Below are positions 27,230 through 35,284 of a stretch of 64,000 nucleotides of DNA, in pieces. The position numbers and the translations under genes were made by a program. Under the pieces are notes generated by a model. It worked only from the letters and a program-made list of their open reading frames with translations, had not been told where the DNA came from and did no database searches. The DNA lies in the NCBI RefSeq assembly GCF_017896165.1, contig NZ_JAFCNB010000001.1, positions 496,001-560,000 on the forward strand, written 5' to 3'. Source of the stretch: Microbispora oryzae. Its GTDB lineage: Bacteria; Actinomycetota; Actinomycetes; Streptosporangiales; Streptosporangiaceae. The stretch's first letter is position 1, and every line of letters begins with the position of its first letter.

Positions 27230-27946
27230 GTGGAGGAGAGCCTGCGGGAGCGGAAGAAGCGGGAGACCCGGCAGCGCATCGCCGACGTGGCGATGGGCCT
27301 GTTCCTGCAGCGCGGGTTCGACAACGTCACGGTGGCCGAGGTCGCGCGGGCCGCGGACGTCTCCGTCAACACCGTGTTCAACTACTTCCGCACCAAGGAG
27401 GACCTGTTCCTCGACCGCAGCGAGGACGTCGAGGAACAGCTGGCCCGCGTGGTGCGCGAGCGACGTCCCGGAGAGAGCGCCATCAGGGCCGTGCGCCGCG
27501 ACTTCTTCGACGCCCTGCGGACCGGTGACTGGCGCTATGGGATGCACGAGGGCGTGGACCTGTTCGCGCGGCGGGTCCGGGAGAGCCCGTCGCTGTCGGT
27601 GCGGATGCTGGAGATCGGCTACCGCCGCGAGGAGCGGCTGGCCCTCGCCCTCGCCGAGGACGCGGAGATCGACTCCGAGACCAAGTCCGGATCCGACGCC
27701 GACGACCTCACGCCGTGGCTGGTGTCCGCGCAGGTGTGCGCGGTCATCCGGGCGCTGACCCGGCACTTCGCGATGCGGCGGATGGCCGGTGAGGAGACCG
27801 AGCGCATCCTGGCCGACGTCCGGGATCAGGCGGAGCACGCCTTCCGCCTGCTGGAGCGGGGCATCGGCGACTACGCCGTCAGGCCCGGACCCGCTCCGGG
27901 AAGCCGCCCAATCCACGCCCCCGCTCCGCCCGACGGCGGTATCTGA
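27230..27946 (+). CDS. TetR-family regulator of the ABC exporter
   Basis: A 238-residue protein. The N-terminal helix-turn-helix domain reads TRQRIADVAMGLFLQRGFDNVTVAEVARAADVSVNTVFNYFRTKEDLF. The ligand-binding domain lies at about 60-215. The C-terminal 25 residues are Pro-rich and probably disordered. GTG 27230 begins VEESLRERKKRE; the upstream in-frame ATG would run through the operator. It is divergent from drrAB-like genes with the palindrome between, the standard layout of an autoregulated efflux repressor. Confidence 0.88.
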   Translation: MEESLRERKKRETRQRIADVAMGLFLQRGFDNVTVAEVARAADVSVNTVFNYFRTKEDLFLDRSEDVEEQLARVVRERRPGESAIRAVRRDFFDALRTGDWRYGMHEGVDLFARRVRESPSLSVRMLEIGYRREERLALALAEDAEIDSETKSGSDADDLTPWLVSAQVCAVIRALTRHFAMRRMAGEETERILADVRDQAEHAFRLLERGIGDYAVRPGPAPGSRPIHAPAPPDGGI

Positions 27947-27979
27947 CGGGACCCGCGGGGCGCCGGCCGGACCAGCCGG

Positions 27980-28705
27980 TCAGCCGGTCAGCCGGTCGGC
28001 GGTCCACGCCAGCGACCGCATGATCCGGGCCTGCGGCAGACCGAGAGTGTGCCGCTGGAACCGGTAGACCTCCGGCGCCAGCGGGGCGAGCGCCGTGTCG
28101 GCCACCACGTCGGCGTCGGGCACTCCGGCCCCGGCCAGCAGCGCCCGCACGTGCGCCCGCCAGAAGCCGTACGCCCCGGTGCCGAACCGGGTGGCCCCGG
28201 TCTCCGCGCCCAGCACCAGGTGAAGGTGGCGCTCCAGCAGATCGATCATGGCCGTGTAGAAGGCGGTCAGCCGTTCCGCGGGCGCCGCGCCGGGGCCGAG
28301 CGGCGGGGGCCCCTGCAGGATGTGCTCCTGCAGCGACCGCTCGTGCTCGTCGAGCAGGGCCGTGGCGATCGACGCCGGGTCGGGGTAGCGCCGGTAGAGG
28401 GTCGCCCGCCCGACACCGGCCGCCCGGGCGATGTCCTCCATGGTGACCTCACGGGGATCGCGGGCCGTGAAAAGTTCCTCGGCCGCCCGCAGCACCCGGG
28501 CCCGGTTGCGCGCGGCGTCCGCCCGCTCCCGGACCGGGCCTCCCCTGGGGCCGGGGTCGAGCACCGGAAGCTCCCGCCCCGGGAGCGGGACGCCGGCGGC
28601 GCCGTTCCCTCCGCCGTTCGCCCCGTTGCGTGACCGGCCTGCGGAAACACCGACGACCCTGGCGCCCGCCCGGGGGTCGGCCCCGTCGCCGGTCGTGGAT
28701 GACAT
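27980..28705 (-). CDS. TetR-family regulator, probable regulator of the nitroimidazole-type cluster
   Basis: A 241-residue protein with a long Gly/Asn/Pro-rich N-terminal extension (about 60 residues) before the helix-turn-helix domain (NRARVLRAAEELFTARDPREVTMEDIARAAGVGRATLYRRYPD). The rest is the ligand-binding domain. It is divergent from the DMT exporter gene. The divergent region carries the inverted repeat CGTCCGGTT/AACCGGACG, and a close copy overlaps the start of the rohP operon 3 kb away, so this protein is the best candidate to control both. The start at ATG 28705 is weakly supported; an in-frame start at 28732 exists. Confidence 0.85.
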   Translation of the reverse strand: MSSTTGDGADPRAGARVVGVSAGRSRNGANGGGNGAAGVPLPGRELPVLDPGPRGGPVRERADAARNRARVLRAAEELFTARDPREVTMEDIARAAGVGRATLYRRYPDPASIATALLDEHERSLQEHILQGPPPLGPGAAPAERLTAFYTAMIDLLERHLHLVLGAETGATRFGTGAYGFWRAHVRALLAGAGVPDADVVADTALAPLAPEVYRFQRHTLGLPQARIMRSLAWTADRLTG

Positions 28706-28734
28706 GTGCCCATCGTAGCAACGACAAACCAACT

Positions 28735-28788
28735 ATGTGGACACATCGTCCGGTTACGCCTACCCTGTTGGGAGTCAACAACCGGACG
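28735..28788 (+). promoter_or_regulatory. Promoter and operators of the DMT-MBL-DsbA operon
   Basis: TGGACA (28738-28743) and TACCCT (28761-28766) are separated by 17 bases, a good sigma-70-type promoter for the gene at 28816. A palindrome with arms ATGTG/CACAT (28735-28746) overlaps the -35, CGTCCGGTT (28747-28755) fills the spacer and its exact inverse AACCGGACG lies at 28780-28788 past the expected transcript start. The same repeat is seen at the rohP promoter. Confidence 0.65.
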
Positions 28789-28815
28789 TGACGTCCACTT
28801 ATGTGAGGATCGCCT

Positions 28816-29850
28816 ATGCATGCCCTGTTCCTCGCCTCGGCGCTGCTGGTCGGCTGCTTACTGGCAGTGCAAGCGTCTGTGAATCTCCAGCTCAACAAGG
28901 CTGTCGGCACGCCCTACGGCGCATCGACACTCCAGCTCAGTGTGGCGACGGCGCTGCTGGCGATCCTCGCCGTGGCGGTCGGCGGGATCGGCGCCGTCCA
29001 CTTGGTGCCGGGCGTCCCCGCCTGGCACCTGCTGGGCGGTCTCGCCAGCCCTCTGTACATCACGAGCGGCATCCTGCTCTTCCCGCGTCTCGGCGCTCTT
29101 GCCGCCGCGGGGCTGTTCGTGACCGGCCAGATGTTCGCCTCGCTGGGACTCGACCTGTTCGGCCTGCTCGGCATCACGCGCAAGCCGCTCAGCATCGGCA
29201 TCGCGCTCGGCGCCCTCGCCGTACTGGCCGGCATCACGGTCATCATCCGCGGCCAGCGGCCGGCGGCGGCGCCCGCGCCCGCCACGGCACCGGCCACGGC
29301 ACCCGCCACGGGCTCGGCCGGCGCCACGGCCTCCGGCGGCACCACCACCGTCGCCGCGCCGGCCGCGACCACCGCGGGCCGTTCGGGCGGGTTCGGCAAC
29401 GGCGGCTGGATCCTGCTCGGCATCATCGCCGGAGGCGTCCTGCCCGTGCAGGGAGCGGTCAACGCCGCCCTGCGCAAGGACATCCAGCAGCCGATCACCA
29501 CGGCGATGATCAGCTTCATCGTGGCGACGGTGACGATCGCCGTGGTGCTGATCGTCCTGCTCGCGCTGCGCCGCACGCCGCGGCCGCAGCTGGCCCCGCT
29601 CGGGACCATGCCGTGGTGGGGCTGGCTCGGCGGCGCCTGCGCCGCGGCCTACGTGACCGCGACCTTCATGCTGATCCCGACCATCGGGGCCGCCACGACG
29701 GTCGCGCTCACCGTGACCGGCCAGCAGGTCGCCTCCGCGGTGATCGACAACTACGGCTTCCTGCGGCTGCCCAGGCGCCCGCTCACCCCGCCGCGTCTGA
29801 CCGGTCTCGCCCTGCTCATCGTCGGCTCGGTGCTCGTCCAGCTCACCTGA
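28816..29850 (+). CDS. DMT-family transporter (DUF606/YdcZ duplicated)
   Basis: A 344-residue membrane protein made of two similar halves. Each begins with a pattern like GxLxxVQxxVNxxLxK (AVQASVNLQLNKAVGTPYGAS and GVLPVQGAVNAALRKDIQQP), followed by hydrophobic helices, with an Ala/Pro/Thr-rich linker at about 150-190. This is the duplicated form of the DUF606 (YdcZ) branch of drug/metabolite transporters. It is first in an operon with the MBL-fold gene 24 bases on. Placement between a TetR gene and the roh-like operon suggests it exports the product or an intermediate, which is an inference. Confidence 0.88.
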   Translation: MHALFLASALLVGCLLAVQASVNLQLNKAVGTPYGASTLQLSVATALLAILAVAVGGIGAVHLVPGVPAWHLLGGLASPLYITSGILLFPRLGALAAAGLFVTGQMFASLGLDLFGLLGITRKPLSIGIALGALAVLAGITVIIRGQRPAAAPAPATAPATAPATGSAGATASGGTTTVAAPAATTAGRSGGFGNGGWILLGIIAGGVLPVQGAVNAALRKDIQQPITTAMISFIVATVTIAVVLIVLLALRRTPRPQLAPLGTMPWWGWLGGACAAAYVTATFMLIPTIGAATTVALTVTGQQVASAVIDNYGFLRLPRRPLTPPRLTGLALLIVGSVLVQLT

Positions 29851-29874
29851 CCCGCGGAAAGGACCCCCCCTCCA

Positions 29875-30699
29875 GTGCCTTCCAATCTGCGTACGCCGTA
29901 CGAGGCGGCACCCGACGTCTTCACGCTGCCGTCGTTCCTTCCCATCGCCGGGGCGGGCCTGCTCCCGGTGAACGCCTATCTGATCCGCGGTCCCCAGCCG
30001 ATCCTCGTCGACACGGGGATGGCGATCGACCGCGGCTACTTCGAGCAGGCCCTGTGGTCGCTGGTCGACCCCACGGAACTGCGCTGGATCGTGCTCACCC
30101 ACGACGACCGGGACCACGCGGGCAACCTCAAGGAGGTGCTCATGGCGGCTCCCCAGGCCAAGCTCATCACCAACGGCCTCGCCGTCGGGCGTCTCGGCGA
30201 GGAGTGGGACGTGCCCCCGAACCGGGTGGTCCAGGTCAACCCCGGGCGGACGCTCGACCTCGGAGGCAGGATCATCTCCCTGCTCCGGCCGCCCGCCTAC
30301 GACTCCCCCTCGACGCTCGCCCCGTACGACCACGCCACACAGGCGCTGTTCAGCGCGGACAGCTTCGGCACCGTCCTGCCCGAACTCGCCGATCACGCCA
30401 AGGACATCCCGGAGGCCGACTACCTCGCGGGGATGGCCCTGTTCACCCGCGCCAACGCGCCCTGGACCTCGCTGACCGATCCCGTCAAGTTCGACGCGGT
30501 TCTGGACGAGGTGGTCAGGCTGGGCGCGCGGCGCATTCTCAGCTCGCACGGCGCGACGGTCGTGGACCGCGTGGACACGCTCGTGGCGACGATGCGGGGC
30601 GTACCCGCCATGTCCGCCTGGCTTCCCGAGGAGGACGCCCGGGTGGAGGCGGTACTCGCCAAACACGAGGGGGCCGCCGCCGGCGCCGAGGCGGCGTAG
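29875..30699 (+). CDS. Metallo-beta-lactamase-fold protein, diiron (ODP-like) metal motif
   Basis: A 274-residue MBL-fold hydrolase or oxidoreductase. The main metal motif reads LTHDDRDHAGN (near residue 80), that is H-x-D-x-D-H: the second His of the zinc motif is replaced by an acid, as in flavodiiron-type oxygen-binding proteins (H-x-E-x-D-H). Other ligands appear in SADSFG (Asp) and SSHGA (His), and DHATQALFSAD precedes the bridging Asp. No flavodoxin domain is attached. The motif suggests a diiron centre and O2, NO or redox chemistry rather than hydrolysis. GTG start. It sits between the DMT transporter and a DsbA-like gene in one operon. Confidence 0.82.
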   Translation: MPSNLRTPYEAAPDVFTLPSFLPIAGAGLLPVNAYLIRGPQPILVDTGMAIDRGYFEQALWSLVDPTELRWIVLTHDDRDHAGNLKEVLMAAPQAKLITNGLAVGRLGEEWDVPPNRVVQVNPGRTLDLGGRIISLLRPPAYDSPSTLAPYDHATQALFSADSFGTVLPELADHAKDIPEADYLAGMALFTRANAPWTSLTDPVKFDAVLDEVVRLGARRILSSHGATVVDRVDTLVATMRGVPAMSAWLPEEDARVEAVLAKHEGAAAGAEAA

Positions 30700-30734
30700 G
30701 CGGCCCCGACCTTTCGCACAGCAAGGAGAACGCC

Positions 30735-31445
30735 ATGACCACCGCACCGCGGAGCGCCGCCGAGGTCGACCTGACCCCGGAGCCCGGCACCATCATCATC
30801 TTCTCTGACATCTGGTGCTCTTTCGCCCACATCGCCGTCCACCGGCTCCACACGACCCGGGAACGGCTGGGCCTGACGGGACGGGTGTCGTTCGACCACC
30901 GCGCCTTCCCGCTGGAGCTGCTCAACGACGCGCCCAGCCCCCGTCCGGGCACGGACAGCGAAGTCGGGCGGATGGCGGCGCACGAACCCGATGCGGGATG
31001 GCAGCTCTGGCAGGACAAGGACTGGCTCTACCCGTCCACCATGCTGCCCGCGCTGGAGGCCGTGCAGGCGGCCAAGGAACAGAGCTTCGCGGCCTCCGAG
31101 CAACTCGACCTGGCCATCCGCCGGGCGTTCTGGGCCGAGTCGCGCTGCGTCAGCCACCGCAAGGTCATCCTCGACGCGGCCGCCTCAACCGGCGTGGTGG
31201 ACGTCGCGGCCCTGGCCGAGGCGCTCGACGACGGCCGGGCCCGCAAGGCTCTGTCCGAGCAGGCGGTGATCGCGGCGACCGAGCGGGTGAACTGCAGCCC
31301 GCACCTGTTCCTCCCGGACGGCACCGACTACGCCAACCCGGGCATCGAGGTCGGCTGGGCCGGCGACTACGGCGTCGGCTGGCCCGTCGTCTCGTCCGAC
31401 GACCCGACCGTGTTCGAGGACCTGCTCAAGCGCGCCGCGGCCTGA
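30735..31445 (+). CDS. DsbA-like thioredoxin-fold protein, copy A
   Basis: A 236-residue cytoplasmic protein (no signal peptide) of the DsbA/FrnE/HCCA-isomerase superfamily. The thioredoxin strand FSDIWCSFAH carries one Cys where DsbA has CxxC (here CSFA). The helical insertion follows (TMLPALEAVQAAKEQSFAASEQLDLAIRRAFW) and the fold ends at RVNCSPHLFLPDG, where the cis-Pro region should be. With only one active-site Cys it is more likely a glutathione- or mycothiol-linked transferase or isomerase than a disulfide oxidase. A close paralogue lies at 37043-37765, at the other end of the roh-like operon. AAGGAG is 6 bases before the ATG. Confidence 0.85.
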   Translation: MTTAPRSAAEVDLTPEPGTIIIFSDIWCSFAHIAVHRLHTTRERLGLTGRVSFDHRAFPLELLNDAPSPRPGTDSEVGRMAAHEPDAGWQLWQDKDWLYPSTMLPALEAVQAAKEQSFAASEQLDLAIRRAFWAESRCVSHRKVILDAAASTGVVDVAALAEALDDGRARKALSEQAVIAATERVNCSPHLFLPDGTDYANPGIEVGWAGDYGVGWPVVSSDDPTVFEDLLKRAAA

Positions 31446-31522
31446 CCGGTCCGGCCGCTTTACGGAAGGCCAACATTCGCGGAGGATTTGTCTGACATTT
31501 AGCTTGACGAACAGATAACAGA

Positions 31523-31563
31523 AGAGTCGGCGTGCGTCAGCGACATGGACGTGCGCCGACTCT
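31523..31563 (+). terminator. Terminator after DsbA-like copy A (first of two)
   Basis: AGAGTCGGCG (31523-31532) pairs with CGCCGACTCT (31554-31563), followed by TTTA. It lies 78 bases after the stop, in the 417-base AT-richer gap before the rohP-like gene. Confidence 0.65.
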
Positions 31564-31582
31564 TTACCGTCGTCCTCAATAC

Positions 31583-31629
31583 AAGCCGAAAAGGTCGCCC
31601 GGCTCCGCGCCGGACGGCCGTTTCGGCTT
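31583..31629 (+). terminator. Second tandem terminator
   Basis: AAGCCGAAA (31583-31591) pairs with TTTCGGCTT (31621-31629) with an inner CCGGC/GCCGG stem, then CCCTTTTT. Together with the preceding hairpin it separates the DMT-MBL-DsbA operon from the next operon. Confidence 0.65.
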
Positions 31630-31679
31630 TCCCTTTTTCCGGGCGGCAATTCGGGCCGTTACATTTCCACTTGCACGTG

Positions 31680-31736
31680 TTGACCCGACCAGATGTGCGA
31701 AGTACATTTCGTCCGGTTGCTCCAATACAACCGACG
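31680..31736 (+). promoter_or_regulatory. Promoter and operator of the roh-like operon
   Basis: TTGACC (31680-31685) and TACATT (31703-31708) with a 17-base spacer form a strong sigma-70-type promoter. CGTCCGGTTG (31710-31719) and CAACCGACG (31728-31736) form an inverted repeat right over the expected transcript start. One arm matches the repeat in the TetR/DMT divergent promoter exactly over nine bases. A 5' untranslated region of about 145 bases follows, with no gene and a small palindrome CTTCAGTGAAG (31841-31851) at the ribosome binding site. Confidence 0.7.
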
Positions 31737-31862
31737 GGGCGAAGGAACATTTTCCCGTATTTTCCGCAAGAAGGGGACTACCAGCCCAACGCGCGTCCCC
31801 GATGAACAATTCCCGTAACTCCTGAGCTACTCCATGTTCGCTTCAGTGAAGGGTAATTCATC

Positions 31863-33074
31863 ATGAGCGGTACCGGTACGGAATTGGACGGCATGTCGCC
31901 CGCCAGTCCCGGGACACCCGACGTGTCGACGTTCGTCGACCTGACCCAGCACGAGATCGAGGCGCTCAAGACCAGGTACAACCTGGCCGACGCGCACACG
32001 CACCAGCGCCAGTCGCCCAGCCAGGACAAGATCGTCTCACGCCTCCCCGACCTCTGGTACGAGTCCGAGGAGAACCAGCAGGCCTATTTCGAGAAGCGTT
32101 TCATCGACGCTTTCTTCCGCCTGCACAAGCAGCCCACGGCGGCCGTCGCCGGCAAAACCTGGCTGTCGTATTCGGCCAGCGTCTCCACCATGGTCGCCGC
32201 CATGTACCTCCGGCAGCGGAACATGTCGGTGGCTCTCGTGGAGCCGTGCTTCGACAATCTCGTCGACCTGTTGAAGCACATGCGCGTCGACCTCACGCCG
32301 CTCCCCGAGGAGTCGCTGGCGGAGCCCGCCGCGATCTATTCCAACCTGAGCGGCCTCGAAGCCGACGCTCTCTATCTCGTCGACCCCAACAATCCGACGG
32401 GATTCAGCCTCCTGCAGTACGGCATCGAAGGGTTCCGCGAGCTGGTCCGGTACTGCAAGGACCACGGCAAGCTGCTGATGCTCGACCTGTGCTTCGCGTC
32501 CTTCGCCCTGTGCGACCAGTCGATCGGCCGCATCGACATCTACAAGCTCCTCGAGGAGTCGGGCGTCTCCTACATGGCGCTCGAGGACACCGGCAAGACG
32601 TGGCCGGTGCAGGACGCCAAGTGCGCGATGCTGACGGTCAGCGACGACATCAAGGACGAGGTCTACAACATCCAGACCGCGGTCCTGCTGAACGTGTCGC
32701 CGTTCGTCCTCAACTTCCTCACTCATTACGTCGAGGACTCGATCGAGGACGGCTTCGCCTCGGTGCGCGACGTGATCATGGACAACCGCGCGATGGCCGT
32801 GAAGGCCGCGGAGGGCACGATCCTCGAGTACGTCGAGCCCGTGGTCAACACGAGCGTGGCGTGGTTCCGCATCAAGCCGGCCGACCTCACGGCGACCGCG
32901 CTGCAGGAGAAACTCCTGGAGAGCGAGATCTACGTGCTCCCCGGCACATACTTCTACTGGAACACTCCGGAGCGGGGGGAGCGCTACATCCGCATCGCCC
33001 TCGCCCGGCGCCCCGGCACGTTCGCCTCGGCCATGCACCGGATGCGCGAGGCCCTGCTCGCTTATGAGAACTGA
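31863..33074 (+). CDS. rohP: PLP-dependent L-arginine oxidase/hydroxylase, RohP/MppP family
   Basis: A 403-residue fold-type I PLP enzyme. The PLP lysine is Lys245 in EDTGKTWP, Asn177 in VDPNNPTG and Asp208 in MLDLCF hold the cofactor, and Arg377 in YIRIALAR binds the substrate carboxylate. The N-terminal segment [20 protein letters not shown] followed by QSPSQDKIV and LPDLW closely resembles that of MppP, the O2-using arginine hydroxylase, where it closes over the active site. The expected reaction is L-Arg + O2 to 4-hydroxy-2-ketoarginine. It heads an operon with DapA-like and diiron oxygenase genes, the azomycin layout. It could be mistaken for a plain aminotransferase. The promoter and operator are just upstream. 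Confidence 0.87.
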   Translation: MSGTGTELDGMSPASPGTPDVSTFVDLTQHEIEALKTRYNLADAHTHQRQSPSQDKIVSRLPDLWYESEENQQAYFEKRFIDAFFRLHKQPTAAVAGKTWLSYSASVSTMVAAMYLRQRNMSVALVEPCFDNLVDLLKHMRVDLTPLPEESLAEPAAIYSNLSGLEADALYLVDPNNPTGFSLLQYGIEGFRELVRYCKDHGKLLMLDLCFASFALCDQSIGRIDIYKLLEESGVSYMALEDTGKTWPVQDAKCAMLTVSDDIKDEVYNIQTAVLLNVSPFVLNFLTHYVEDSIEDGFASVRDVIMDNRAMAVKAAEGTILEYVEPVVNTSVAWFRIKPADLTATALQEKLLESEIYVLPGTYFYWNTPERGERYIRIALARRPGTFASAMHRMREALLAYEN

Positions 33075-33078
33075 GCCG

Positions 33079-33651
33079 ATGAGCGCCGAGACCACGACCG
33101 CTGAGACCACGACCACCCAGACCGCGACCACCGGGTCGGGGACCACCGTCTCCACGACCACCGGGCCCTTCCTGGACGCCGCCCTCTTCATGGGCATGCA
33201 CAGCGCGGACGAGGAGGTCCGCCGGGCGTGCAAGGGGTTCTTCACCGAGCACTTGGAGGGCGTCCCCGTCCTCATGAGCCTGGAACACGTCGGGCGATGC
33301 GACGACCTCGTCTGGCGCTTCCCCCGGCAGACGCAGGACGACTACTACCCGTTCATGGACAATCTGCACACCGACATGCAGATCGTTCGGATCGGCTACG
33401 AGGAGGCCGACCTCCGTCTCGCCCTGGAGGCCGTGGCGCTCTGCGGGCTTCCCCTGCACGAACGGCTGCTGGTGGCGATGGCCATGCGCCGCGACACCGT
33501 CGTCGCGACGGCCAGCCCGCGGCTGCGCGCCCGCAGCGATCTCCCGGTCCGCCCCGTCGGGCCGGTCGATCGCGAGCCGGCGTTCCCGAGCCGTCTCGAA
33601 CTGCTCTACGAGCGGTCCCTGGTCCTGCGCGTAGACGCCGACGACCTGTGA
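33079..33651 (+). CDS. Small protein of DUF6190/PIN-like type, candidate RohQ cyclase
   Basis: A 190-residue protein starting 4 bases after the rohP-like stop. The first 30 residues are an unusual Thr-rich tract (about half Thr), then a folded domain begins at FLDAALFMGMHSADEEVRRACKGFF and continues with GRCDDLVWRFPRQTQDDYYPFMDNLH. Asp and Glu residues at the start and the overall length recall PIN-like proteins; from memory the family is DUF6190. In the azomycin pathway RohQ turns guanidinoacetaldehyde into 2-aminoimidazole and is encoded between rohP and rohR, which is this gene's position. The assignment is by position, not by a recognised motif, so no symbol is given. Confidence 0.7.
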   Translation: MSAETTTAETTTTQTATTGSGTTVSTTTGPFLDAALFMGMHSADEEVRRACKGFFTEHLEGVPVLMSLEHVGRCDDLVWRFPRQTQDDYYPFMDNLHTDMQIVRIGYEEADLRLALEAVALCGLPLHERLLVAMAMRRDTVVATASPRLRARSDLPVRPVGPVDREPAFPSRLELLYERSLVLRVDADDL

Positions 33652-33659
33652 GGTTCCCC

Positions 33660-34448
33660 ATGTATTCAGGAACGATCGTCCCCCTGGTGACACCGCTCGC
33701 CGAGTCGGGAGCGGTGTCGGAGCAGAGCGTACGGCGCCTGGTGGAGTCGCTGCGGCACCACGTCACGGCGCTGATGCCCGCCCTTTCCACCGGTGAGGGG
33801 TGGAAGCTGTCGGAGCGGCAGTGGCACGACGTGGTCGCGTATTCGGTCCGCCACTCGGGCGGCCTGCCCGTGCTGGCCGGGGCCCAGGCGCCCACGACCG
33901 AGGAGGTCGTCGAACGGGCCCGTTCCGCGCGGGCGCTGGGCGCGGCGGCCGTGGCCGTGACCACGCCGTTCAAGCCCGGCCTGTCGCAGGAGGAGATCTA
34001 CGACCACTACCGGACGCTCCGCGAGGCGGTGCCGATCCCGCTGTTCGTCTACAACGAGAAGGCGCTGTCAGGCAACCAGATCGAGCTGGAGACGCTGCTG
34101 CGGATCTGCCGCCTGCCGGACGTCGTGGGGATCAAGGAGTCCAGCGGTTCTGCCGAGTTCACCCGCGCGCTCGTCGCCGCCGACCCCGGCGCGCCGGTGT
34201 TCGAGGGCTGGGAGAACCTCCTGTACGAGGCCGCCGGCGTCGGCGGCTTCATCGGTCCCCTGGCCAACCTCGAACCGTACCTGTGCAACGAGATGCTGGC
34301 CACGCCCTCGGAGGAGCTCCAGGCCGAGATCAACGCGGTGTGCGAACGGTACGGCGTCTTCCGCGACGACTGGTACGCGCACGTGAAGAAGGAACTGCAC
34401 CGGCGGGGGCTCATCGAGAGCCCCGCCACTGTGGACGAGGTGGGGTAG
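33660..34448 (+). CDS. rohR: DapA-family aldolase, RohR-like
   Basis: A 262-residue class I aldolase of the dihydrodipicolinate synthase family. The Schiff-base Lys159 is in VVGIKESSG and the catalytic Tyr131 in LFVYNEKA. The N-terminal strand GTIVPLVTPL and the pyruvate-binding loop region (STGEGWKLS, where DapA has GTTGE) are present, giving a pyruvate-type carboxylate pocket. In the azomycin route this enzyme cleaves 4-hydroxy-2-ketoarginine by retro-aldol into pyruvate and guanidinoacetaldehyde. ATG 33660 overlaps the ribosome binding site GAGG with the previous stop. It is slightly shorter than DapA (about 290). Confidence 0.85.
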   Translation: MYSGTIVPLVTPLAESGAVSEQSVRRLVESLRHHVTALMPALSTGEGWKLSERQWHDVVAYSVRHSGGLPVLAGAQAPTTEEVVERARSARALGAAAVAVTTPFKPGLSQEEIYDHYRTLREAVPIPLFVYNEKALSGNQIELETLLRICRLPDVVGIKESSGSAEFTRALVAADPGAPVFEGWENLLYEAAGVGGFIGPLANLEPYLCNEMLATPSEELQAEINAVCERYGVFRDDWYAHVKKELHRRGLIESPATVDEVG

Positions 34449-34450
34449 GC

Positions 34451-35284
34451 ATGCGAGTCCAGCTGCGCGACTCCGACCAGAAACGGCTCTACATCTACAA
34501 CCGCTCCGTCCTGACCCCGGAGCGGTACTCCGAACTGTGGGCGATCGAACGCGAGTGGGTGGTACGCCGGGCGGCCGAGCACGAGAACCGCGCGCCGCGG
34601 TTCGACTACCGCATCGAGCTGATCGACGCGCTCCACGACCTGCTCGGCAAGGAGCAGGCCAACCCCTCCGACGACGAGCGGTTCATCGCCGAGGAGGCCA
34701 CCCTCGACCAGTTCAAGGTGGTGGTCTCCGAGTTCGCGGTGGACGGCCTCGTGGAGTCGCAGTCCCACATCGGGATCATCCGCAGGCTCCCCTCCCGGTC
34801 GCGCATGGCCATCCTGCGCGTGCTCATCGACGAGTTCGGGTGCGGGAACGACGACATGGAGCACTCCCACCTCTACCGGACCATGCTCGCCGAGCTGGGC
34901 ATGCCGGGCGACCTCGAGCACTACGTCGAGCGGGCGGGGGACGCCAGCTTCGCCTACGTCAACCTGTTCCACTGGCTGGCCGACCGCGCCCCGGCGCCGG
35001 AGTACTTCCTCGGCGCCTACGCCTACTTCGAGGCCAGCGTGCTGTACGCCTTCCGGCCGTTCGCCGCGGCGGCCGGCCGGCTGGGGATCGCCAACGACAA
35101 GTACTACACCGAGCACCTCTACATCGACAGCTTCCACTCCAAGCAGATGCAGACCGCGATCCGCGCGCTGGGCGAGCACCGCGACGTCGACCTGGCGAAG
35201 GTGTGGGCGGGCGTCACGCTGACCAGCGAGACCATCGCCGAGGCGACCGAGGCCGCGGTGTCCAAGGCCCGGAGGGCGGCGTGA
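34451..35284 (+). CDS. rohS: Heme-oxygenase-like diiron N-oxygenase, RohS-like
   Basis: A 277-residue all-helical protein. The helix-3 ligand motif of heme-oxygenase-like diiron oxygenases is seen as H222-x3-D226-x2-H229 (EHLYIDSFHSKQ). Glu194 (AYFEASVLY) fits the helix-2 ligand, and Glu/His around 128-140 (IDEFGCGNDDMEHSH) fit helix 1. This superfamily includes SznF, UndA and BesC. In azomycin synthesis RohS oxidises the amine of 2-aminoimidazole to the nitro group. It starts 2 bases after the RohR-like stop and overlaps the Rieske gene by 4 bases, so the ferredoxin is probably its electron donor. Confidence 0.85.
   Translation: MRVQLRDSDQKRLYIYNRSVLTPERYSELWAIEREWVVRRAAEHENRAPRFDYRIELIDALHDLLGKEQANPSDDERFIAEEATLDQFKVVVSEFAVDGLVESQSHIGIIRRLPSRSRMAILRVLIDEFGCGNDDMEHSHLYRTMLAELGMPGDLEHYVERAGDASFAYVNLFHWLADRAPAPEYFLGAYAYFEASVLYAFRPFAAAAGRLGIANDKYYTEHLYIDSFHSKQMQTAIRALGEHRDVDLAKVWAGVTLTSETIAEATEAAVSKARRAA

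Noticed and set aside
28737-31445. A single 902-residue open frame spanning three genes
   Set aside because: Its first two thirds are an Arg/Pro/Gly-rich out-of-frame reading of the DMT and MBL-fold genes. Only the last part, from ATG 30735, is a real protein.
31523-31629. A structured RNA gene or tRNA-like element
   Set aside because: The two hairpins lack a cloverleaf or conserved loops and have the position and T-rich tails of terminators.
31446-31862. A hidden small gene in the AT-richer gap before rohP
   Set aside because: Short frames there have no ribosome binding site or recognisable protein. Two terminators, a promoter and an operator account for the sequence.
31863-33074. Annotation of this gene as an ordinary class I/II aminotransferase
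   Set aside because: The N-terminal lid sequence and the EDTGK(T/L)WP lysine motif fit the MppP/RohP arginine oxidase group, and the neighbouring genes match that pathway.
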